From NCBI GenBank assembly GCA_905221605.1, contig CAJNDS010001704.1:1-10492 (forward strand): 10,492 bases of DNA. The letters run 5' to 3'. The translations under genes were made by a program, and so were the position numbers. This document shows, one piece after another, positions 5,218 through 10,492 of this stretch. The DNA is from Symbiodinium natans. Taxonomy: Eukaryota > Sar > Dinophyceae > Suessiales > Symbiodiniaceae. The notes beneath the pieces are model-generated. The model ran no database searches, was not told where the DNA came from, and saw only the letters and a program-made list of their open reading frames with translations. Each line of letters starts with the position of its first letter. Position 1 is the first letter of the stretch.

Positions 5218-5605
5218 CCCTAAACCCTAAACCCTAAACCCTAAACCCTAAACCCTAAACCCTAAACCCTAAACCCTAAACCCTAAACCCTAAACCCTAA
5301 ACCCTAAACCCTAAACCCTAAACCCTAAACCCTAAACCCTAAACCCTAAACCCTAAACCCTAAACCCTAAACCCTAAACCCTAAACCCTAAACCCTAAAC
5401 CCTAAACCCTAAACCCTAAACCCTAAACCCTAAACCCTAAACCCTAAACCCTAAACCCTAAACCCTAAACCCTAAACCTAAACCATAAACCCTAAACCCT
5501 AAACCCTAAACCCTAAACCCTAAACCCTAAACCCTAAACCCTAAACCCTAAACCCTAAACCCTAAACCCTAAACCCTAAACCCTAAACCCTAAACCCTAA
5601 ACCCT
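5218..5605 (+). repeat. Interstitial telomeric tract, innermost
   Basis: About 390 bp of almost perfect CCCTAAA in the same orientation; the only clear variants are CCTAAA and CCATAAA near 5473-5487. Its near-perfection this far from the window edge argues for recent addition, or for ongoing correction by recombination. It ends abruptly at CCCTCAAGACC. Confidence 0.97.
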
Positions 5606-5743
5606 CAAGACCAGGATAAATAGAAATTGTATGTGATTCATTACGAATAGCTCGATTCCTGCAGGCAAAGAGGTTTAAGTAAATTGAACATATTGGCACA
5701 GTTGACCCCTGCAAACCCTTATCCTGGCTCACTAGTTACCTCA
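5606..5743. other. Unique spacer between telomeric tract and satellite
   Basis: AT-richer DNA of about 140 bp (GATAAATAGAAATTGTATGT and onward) with no open frame of note, no repeat and no recognised site. It marks the change from subtelomere to satellite. TAGGGAGGAGAAGTCC at 5746 is the first recognisable, eroded satellite edge. Confidence 0.5.
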
Positions 5744-8575
5744 ACTAGGGAGGAGAAGTCCAAGCTCCTTGATTGCATTCACACAAGCCCCGATCCCTGA
5801 CCCAAATTCAGGAGGCTAACGCAAGGCTCGTATTCACACAGGCTTTGATCACATCCCGACCTGGAATGCAAGGCTCCCGACCCAGTTGTGGGGGGGGGGG
5901 AACGCAAAGGCTCCTTCAGTTACATAAGCCCTGCTCACACACCGACCCAATTAGGGAGGTGAATACAAAGGCTCCTTGGCAGCATTAACACAGGCTCTGA
6001 TCACATCCCGACCCAATTAGGGAGGGGAACGCAAAGGCTCCATGGCTGCATTTACACTGGCCCTCATCACATCCCGACCCAATTAGGGAGGGGAATGCAA
6101 GGCTCCTTGGCTGCATTTACACAGGCCCTGATCACATCCCGACCCAATTAGGGAGGTGAATACTAAGGCTCCTGGGCTGCATTTACACAGACCCTGATCA
6201 CATCCTGACCCAATTCGGGAGGTGAACACTGCATTTACACAGGCCCTGATCACATCCTGACCCAAAGTAGGGAGAGAAACAAAAGGCTCCTTGGCTGCAT
6301 TTACACAGGCCCTGATCACATCCCGACCCAATTAGGGAGGTGACTACAAAGGCTCCTTGGCAGCATTCACACAGGCCCTGATCACATCCCGACCCAATTA
6401 GGGAGGGGAATGCCAAGGCTCCTTGGCTGCATTCAAACAGGCCCTGGTCACATCCCGACCCAATTAGGGAGGGGAATGCAAGGCTCCTTGGCTGCATTTA
6501 CACAAACCCTGATCACATCCTGACCCACTTAGGGAGGGCAATGCAAGGCTCCCTGGCTGCATTTACACAGGCCCTGGGAGGGGAATGCAAGGCTCCTTGG
6601 CTGCATTTACACAGGCCCTGATCACATCCCGACCCAATTAGGGAGAATCACAAGGCTCCTTGGCTGCATTTACACAGGTCCTGATCACATCCCGACCCAA
6701 TTAGGGCGGTGAATACAAAGGCTCCTTGGCTGCATTTACACAGGCCCTGGTCACATCCCGACTCAATTAGGGAGGGGAATGCAAGGCTCCTTGGCTGCGT
6801 TTAGACAGGCCCTGATCACATCCCGACCCAATTAGGGAGCTGAACACAAGCCTCCTTGGCAGCATTTTCACAGGCCCTGATCACATCCCGACCCAATTAG
6901 GGAGAATCACAAGGCTCCTTGGCTGCACTTACACAGGTCTTGATCACATCCCGACCCAATTAGGGAGGTGAATACAAAGGCTCCTTGGCTGCAGTTACAC
7001 AGGCCCTGATCACATCCCGACCCAATGCGGGAGGGGAATGCAAGGCTCCTTGGCTGCATTTACACAGGCTGACCCAATTAGGGAGAGAAACACAAGGCTC
7101 CTTGGCTGCATTTACACAGCCCTTGATCACCTCCCGACCCAATTAGGGAGGTAAATACAAAGGCTCCTTGGCAGCATTCACACAGGCCCTGATCACATCC
7201 CGACCCAATTAGGGAGGGGAATGCAAGGCTCCTTGGCTGCATTTACACAGGCCCTGATCACATCCCGACCCAATTAGGGAGGGGAATGCCAAGGCCCCTT
7301 GGCTGCATGCAAACAGGCCCTGGTCACATCCCGACCCAATTAGGGAGGGGAATGCAAGGCTCCTTGGCTGCATTTACACAAACCCTGATCACATCCTGAC
7401 CCATTTAGGGAGGGAAATGCAAGGCTCCCTGGCTGCATTTACACAGGCCCTGGGAGGGGAATGCAAGGCTCCTTGGCTGCATTTACACAGGCCCTGATCA
7501 CATCCCGACCCAATTAGGGAGAATCACAAGGCTCCTTGGCTGCATTTCGCACAGGTCTTGATCACATCCCGACCCAATTAGGGAGGTGAATACAAAGGCT
7601 CCTTGGCCGCAGTTACACAGGCCCTGATCACATCCCGACCCAATTCGGGAGGGGAACGCAAGGCTCCTTGGCTGCATTTACACAGGCCCTGATCACATCC
7701 TGATCCAATTAGGGAGAGAAACACAAGGCTCCTTGGCTGCATTTACACAGCCCTTGATCACATCCCGACCCCATTAGGAAGGTAAATACAAAGGCTCCTT
7801 GGCTGCATTTACACAGCCCTTGATCACATCCCGACCCAATTAGGGAAGGGAATGCAATGCTTCTTGGCTGCATTCACACAGGCCCTGATCACATCCGGAC
7901 CCAATTCGGGAAGGGAATGCAAGGCTCCTTGGCTGCAGTCACACCACATCCGGACCTTGGCTGCATTTACACAGCACTTGATCAATTAGGGAGGTAAATA
8001 CAAAGGCTCCTTGGCAGCATTCACACAGGCCCTGATCACATCCCGACCCAATTAGGGAGGGGAATGCAAGGCTCCTTGGCTGCATTTACACAGGCCCTGA
8101 TCACATCCCGACCCAATTAGGGAGGTGAATGCCAAGGCTCCTTGGCTGCATGCAAACAGGCCCTGGTCACATCCCGACCCAATTAGGGAGGGGAATGCAA
8201 GGCTCCTTGGCTGCATTTACACAAACTCTGATCACATCCTGACCCATTTAGGGAGGGCAATGCAAGGCTCCCTGGCTGCATTTACACAGGCCCTGGGAGG
8301 GGAATGCAAGGCTCCTTGGCTGCATTTACACAGGCCCTGATCACATCCCGACCCAATTAGGGAGAATCACAAGGCTCATTGGCTGCATTTCGCACAGGTC
8401 TTGATCACATCCCGACCCAATTAGGGAGGTGAATACAAAGGCTCCTTGGCTGCAGTTACACAGGCCCTGATCACATCCCGACCCAATTCGGGAGGGGAAC
8501 GCAAGGCTCCTTGGCTGCATTTACACAGGCCCTGATCACATCCTGACCCAATTAGGGAGCGAAACACAAGGCTCC
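5744..8575 (+). repeat. ~65-bp satellite array, about 40 units
   Basis: Typical unit: GGGAGGGGAATGCAAGGCTC, CTTGGCTGCATTTACACAGG, CCCTGATCACATCCCGACCC, AATTA. Most units are 63-68 bp, with a class of shortened units that lack the GATCACATCCCGACCCAATT part (6571, 7447, 8290). The unit carries a TGATCA palindrome, a CCTTGG palindrome and a partial dyad CCCGACCCAATTAGGGAGGG. The left edge is eroded; the right edge is sharp at GGCTCC|AG (8575). Minus-strand frames (6083-6331, 6198-6497, 6960-7142, 8421-8651) repeat GSGCDQGLCKCSQGA because 66 bp is 22 codons. Phase is lost every few units, so they are not genes. Confidence 0.95.
7172..8575 (+). repeat. 843-bp higher-order repeat of the satellite
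   Basis: The sequence from 7172 recurs at 8015 with a constant offset of 843 bp, checked at four markers: CAGCATTCACACAGG 7172/8015, CACAAACC(T)CT 7377/8220, the deletion unit GCCCTGGGAG 7447/8290, and the array edge 7732/8575. I count about eight or nine substitutions over 561 bp. An earlier, partial copy lies near 6361-7100 (offset 876 for the later markers, 811 at the start because one 65-bp unit is absent). The second full copy is cut off at 8575 by the exon-like region. Confidence 0.85.
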
Positions 8576-8577
8576 AG
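8572..8577 (+). other. Putative splice acceptor CTCCAG at satellite edge
   Basis: The satellite unit GGCTCCTTGG is replaced after GGCTCC by AG|GAAGATGGC. The frame is open from here into 8578-9222 and starts at a codon boundary. AG followed by G at the exon start is a common junction. Upstream pyrimidine content is modest, so this is inferred mainly from where repeat ends and coding-like sequence begins. Confidence 0.4.
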
Positions 8578-9222
8578 GAAGATGGCACTGTCCTGGTGGA
8601 AGGAGTGCAGGGCAAGACCGCTTCCCCAGCTCGTCTAGACTGCTTGCACAAAGCCTTGCAAGAGCTGAAAGCGCAGCACCGCCTCTACCAGGCAAACCCA
8701 GCAGTGGAGGGAGCATTAACAAGAATGGAAATCATCCTCGCTGGAAAAGTGCAGCCGTGTACAAGCGCAGCGGCAACGACAGACCGCGAAACCTCCCAAG
8801 GGCGCCAAACGGGGGAGTCCGGTGGATCACACTCCTCGGCCTTGGGGGGCGAAGCGCAGCACTCGGAAAACGCAGCGGCCTCTGTCGAAACAATGGAAGA
8901 GAAGGAAGACAGGGTAGAGATGACGTACCTGATCCCCAAAGAGCTGAAAGCCCCCAGAGCGGACACTGTGGAGCTGCAGAAAATCCGAAGCACTTCGGAG
9001 CTCACGGACGACATGGACGTGAAGTTCTTCCCACACCTGTTTTCCACGGGCACAGGCGGATGGCAGAATGGATATGGAAGCTTCTCCCAATACGCTCGCA
9101 AGCTCTCGGGCAACATCAACGTGAGGATCGGCAACCAGCAGGCTCCAGGCGGGAAGACCAAGTACCAAGAGGGCAAAGGTCAGGTGTTTACAGCCCTGAG
9201 GGACATCCCAAAAAGCACCTGA
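8578..9222 (+). CDS. Helitron-like N-terminal region, partial exon-like ORF
   Basis: Open for about 215 codons; composition is clearly unlike the satellite. Numbering from GTG at 8596, residues 16-31 (LDCLHKALQELKAQHRLY) resemble the AL-x-x-L-K-x-x-N-x-x-Y stretch found upstream of the Helitron helicase-like N-terminal domain. Residues 145-156 (FPHLFSTGTGGW) match that domain's FPxLFPTGxGG signature, with Ser for the usual Pro, followed by SFSQYARKL as in its YxxxL segment. Residues 55-107 are low-complexity and acidic. The HUH nuclease and Pif1-type helicase of a full Helitron are absent, and no ATG start is evident, so this is an exon or a fragment. It may continue past a GT donor at 9179 (AAAG|GTCAGG) rather than stop at TGA 9220. 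The Helitron relation is a pattern match from memory; the coding nature is better supported than the family. Confidence 0.45.
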   Translation, partial: EDGTVLVEGVQGKTASPARLDCLHKALQELKAQHRLYQANPAVEGALTRMEIILAGKVQPCTSAAATTDRETSQGRQTGESGGSHSSALGGEAQHSENAAASVETMEEKEDRVEMTYLIPKELKAPRADTVELQKIRSTSELTDDMDVKFFPHLFSTGTGGWQNGYGSFSQYARKLSGNINVRIGNQQAPGGKTKYQEGKGQVFTALRDIPKST

Positions 9223-9650
9223 GATTGTTTATCACTGAGCATTCTTTAGAGAAGAGAGCGCAGCGCAAGGCTCCTTGGCTGCATTTACCGGCCCTGATCA
9301 CATCCCGACCGAACTAGGCAGGGGAACACAAGGCTCTGTGCCTGCCTTTACAGGCCCTGATCACATCCCGACCCAATTAGGGAGGGGAATGCAAGGCTCC
9401 TTGGCTGCATCTGCACAGGTCCTGCTCACACCCTGAAGGGAACACGAGGCTCCTTGGCTTCATACACAGGCCCTGATCACATCCCTACCCAATTAGGGAG
9501 GCCAAGGCTCCTTGGCTGCGTTCACGCAGGCCCTGATCACATCCGACCCAGTAAGGGAGGGAATGCAAGGCTCCTTGGCTGCATTTACACAGGCCCTGAT
9601 CACATCCTGACCCAGTTAGGGAAGGGAACGCAAAGGCTCCTTGGGGGCAG
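9179..9650 (+). other. Candidate GT-AG intron made largely of satellite
   Basis: Donor AAAG|GTCAGG (9179) and acceptor GGGGGCAG|CC (ending 9650). The upstream frame is cut after the first codon base and the downstream frame resumes at the second base, so splicing keeps both frames open (codon G|CC, Ala). The 472 bp contain several satellite units. By chance phases would agree one time in three, so this is supportive only. No transcript evidence is available. Confidence 0.35.
9256..9640 (+). repeat. Satellite array remainder, about six units
   Basis: From GCGCAAGGCTCCTTGGCTGC (about 9263) the same ~65-bp unit resumes and runs to GGCTCCTTGG at 9644, where the Josephin coding region begins. These units are more diverged and variable in length (about 50-66 bp) than those before 8575: CCGAACTAGGCAGG for CCCAATTAGGGAGG, CTGTGCCTGCCTTTA for CTTGGCTGCATTTA. 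So the 8578-9222 region lies inside an otherwise continuous array. Confidence 0.9.
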
Positions 9651-10051
9651 CCTTCTTCACTGAAGCGGACATGGACAACGCCGTGCAGGTTGTCCTCGAA
9701 GAAGGTGCGGTGGAACGAGGTGAAGCTGCAGAGGACCACGCGGCGCCAGGTGGCTTCTACTCCTCGGAAGTGCTTGCGCAGGTACTGCAAACCAAAGCCA
9801 TGGCTGCTTTTGGTCGTGTGAGGTGGCAAATGGACCTTCAACCCGGCGTGAGCAAGCACGATCTGGAAGCAGCTGCCGGGGCGGTGCAGAACCGGGACAA
9901 CGCACACTGGGTGGCATATCGATATTTCCATGAGAAGATCTTCAGGTTGGACTCCCTGGCTCGTACCCGCAGAGCAGAGCAGATACCGGAAGCCGTCTAC
10001 TTGGCGGAGCTCGCTCGACATCCCGCGACCTACTGCATCCGAGAGGTCTAG
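9651..10051 (+). CDS. Josephin-domain deubiquitinase, C-terminal part
   Basis: Josephin proteins are papain-fold cysteine proteases that cleave ubiquitin chains. Numbering from codon 9641: FFTEADMDNAVQ (5-16) fits the helix after the catalytic-Cys loop; GGFYSSEVLAQVL (37-49) fits the conserved [DG]-G-[FY]-x-S-x-x-V-[IL] helix; AHWVAYRYF (88-96) carries the catalytic His 89; FRLDSL (101-106) carries Asp 104. The His-to-Asp spacing of 15 equals the spacing of the catalytic His and Asn/Asp in ataxin-3 and Josephin-1. The end (YLAELARHPATYCIREV, TAG at 10049) matches the last helix and strand. The N-terminal 30-40 residues with the active Cys are missing: in-frame sequence before 9651 is satellite, with TAG at 9617. 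They lie in an unseen exon, or the copy is broken. The exon start is set by GGGGGCAG|CC; there is no ATG before residue 11. Confidence 0.72.
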
Positions 10052-10281
10052 CCGCGGCTGCCATCTCCTAACAATGTTGTGATGCCGCGAGGACACCTCT
10101 GGTGCTCCACGCCAACGTTTCACCCCCCACAGACCAGCGTTCTCACGCGAGATCGCACAAGGCAAGGCAGAAACCAAGGCGCCAGCTCATGCTCATGTGA
10201 TGGATGGATGTGTGGCAAGACTGGCGCCCCAGCAAACCTGAGCAACAACTGCGCCGCTCTTCTCTGCGGGCTCAAGATTAG
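10052..10281. other. 3' flank of the Josephin region
   Basis: About 230 bp without a gene or satellite units. GGCGCCAG (10178-10185) and CTGGCGCC (10221-10228) form an 8-bp inverted repeat around a 35-bp loop containing GATGGATGGATG. An A8 run ending in AAAAG lies at 10291-10299; it could mark a polyadenylation region or an old retroposed tail, but there is no AATAAA. The minus frame covering 9485-10177 is antisense to the Josephin codons and is not a gene. Confidence 0.35.
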
Positions 10282-10316
10282 AGTTACCCCAAAAAAAAGA
10301 CATGGTTTTCTTTCAG

Positions 10317-10492
10317 AAACCTATCCAAAAAGCGAGACGAGGTGTCGAAACAATCAAATCAATATCACCATGACAAGACGAAAGACAAGAATTACAAGCA
10401 TTTGCTGTCAAGAACCAACATGCTCAACTTCTCCTGGCCCAGAACTGCAGACATGGACAGAAGACCACCAGACCTTCAAGCATCAGGTCCGT
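10317..10492 (+). CDS. Possible partial exon running off the right edge
   Basis: After a pyrimidine-rich acceptor-like stretch, GGTTTTCTTTCAG (10304-10316), one plus frame (codons from 10318) stays open to the window edge for about 58 codons, beginning NLSKKRDEVSKQ. In the same frame there is no stop back to TAG at 10279. It is rich in Lys, Asn and Asp and has no recognised motif. A chance open stretch of this length is quite possible. The nearest Met codon is near 10420. Confidence 0.2.

Noticed and set aside
1-5605. Chromosome end-to-end fusion
   Set aside because: Fusion would place CCCTAAA and TTTAGGG head to head; every tract here has the same orientation.
5744-8575. CRISPR-like array
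   Set aside because: Units are tandem and homologous along their whole length with no unique spacers, and the setting is eukaryotic.
6083-8651. Minus-strand frames repeating GSGCDQGLCKCSQGA in the satellite
   Set aside because: A 66-bp unit equals 22 codons, so frames stay open by periodicity. They shift or stop every few units as unit length varies between 63 and 68 bp.
9485-10177. 230-codon minus frame opposite the Josephin region
   Set aside because: It is antisense to a frame with clear family motifs and its left part is satellite. The 8685-9176 minus and 8757-9317 plus frames are likewise shadows of 8578-9222.

Overview
The window reads as a eukaryotic chromosome end, most likely from an alga or alveolate. 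The evidence is long tracts of CCCTAAA (the C-strand of the TTTAGGG telomere type of plants, many algae and several alveolates), intron-like gene structure, GC-rich exons and very heavy tandem repetition. A dinoflagellate is my best guess, but only an inference; no spliced-leader or rRNA marker is present to fix the taxon.

Layout. Positions 1-5605 are subtelomere in which CCCTAAA tracts (1-56, 1616-2236, 2947-3299, 5218-5605) alternate with three non-telomeric segments (57-1615, 2237-2946, 3300-5217). All tracts point the same way, C-strand left to right, as expected if the true end lies to the left. The three segments share a layout: a cluster of perfect short hairpins next to the tract, then G/C-rich low-complexity DNA (an 11-bp minisatellite, GGGACCCCCCT in segment 1 and GGGAGGCCCCT in segment 3), then a variable body with its own duplications. 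Near the right end each carries a GTTTGGGTGG element, and the next tract begins at an ACA|CCCTAAA junction. This resembles serial addition of end modules, by analogy with yeast Y' elements. I see no convincing protein gene in the first 5.6 kb; the long open frames there follow repeat periods that lack stop codons.

Positions 5606-5743 are a short unique stretch. From about 5744 to 8575 runs a satellite with a unit near 65 bp (roughly 40 units) and a higher-order repeat of 843 bp. The array stops at a splice-acceptor-like CTCCAG, followed by an open exon-like region (8578-9222) with a Helitron-like N-terminal signature. It resumes at 9256-9640 and stops again at GGGGGCAG, followed by a coding region (9651-10051) that is clearly the C-terminal two thirds of a Josephin-type deubiquitinase. 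A GT-AG intron 9179-9650 would join the two regions in phase, so they may be exons of one chimeric or decayed transcript, or remnants of two genes. The catalytic-cysteine part of the Josephin domain is not visible. The right end holds 3' flanking DNA and one weak partial open frame running off the edge.

Most interesting are the modular telomere-bounded segments with shared internal order, the hairpin clusters that could be structured RNAs, the CCCTAAACCCTAAA-N8-GTTTGGGTGGT motif, and a satellite whose edges coincide with exon edges.
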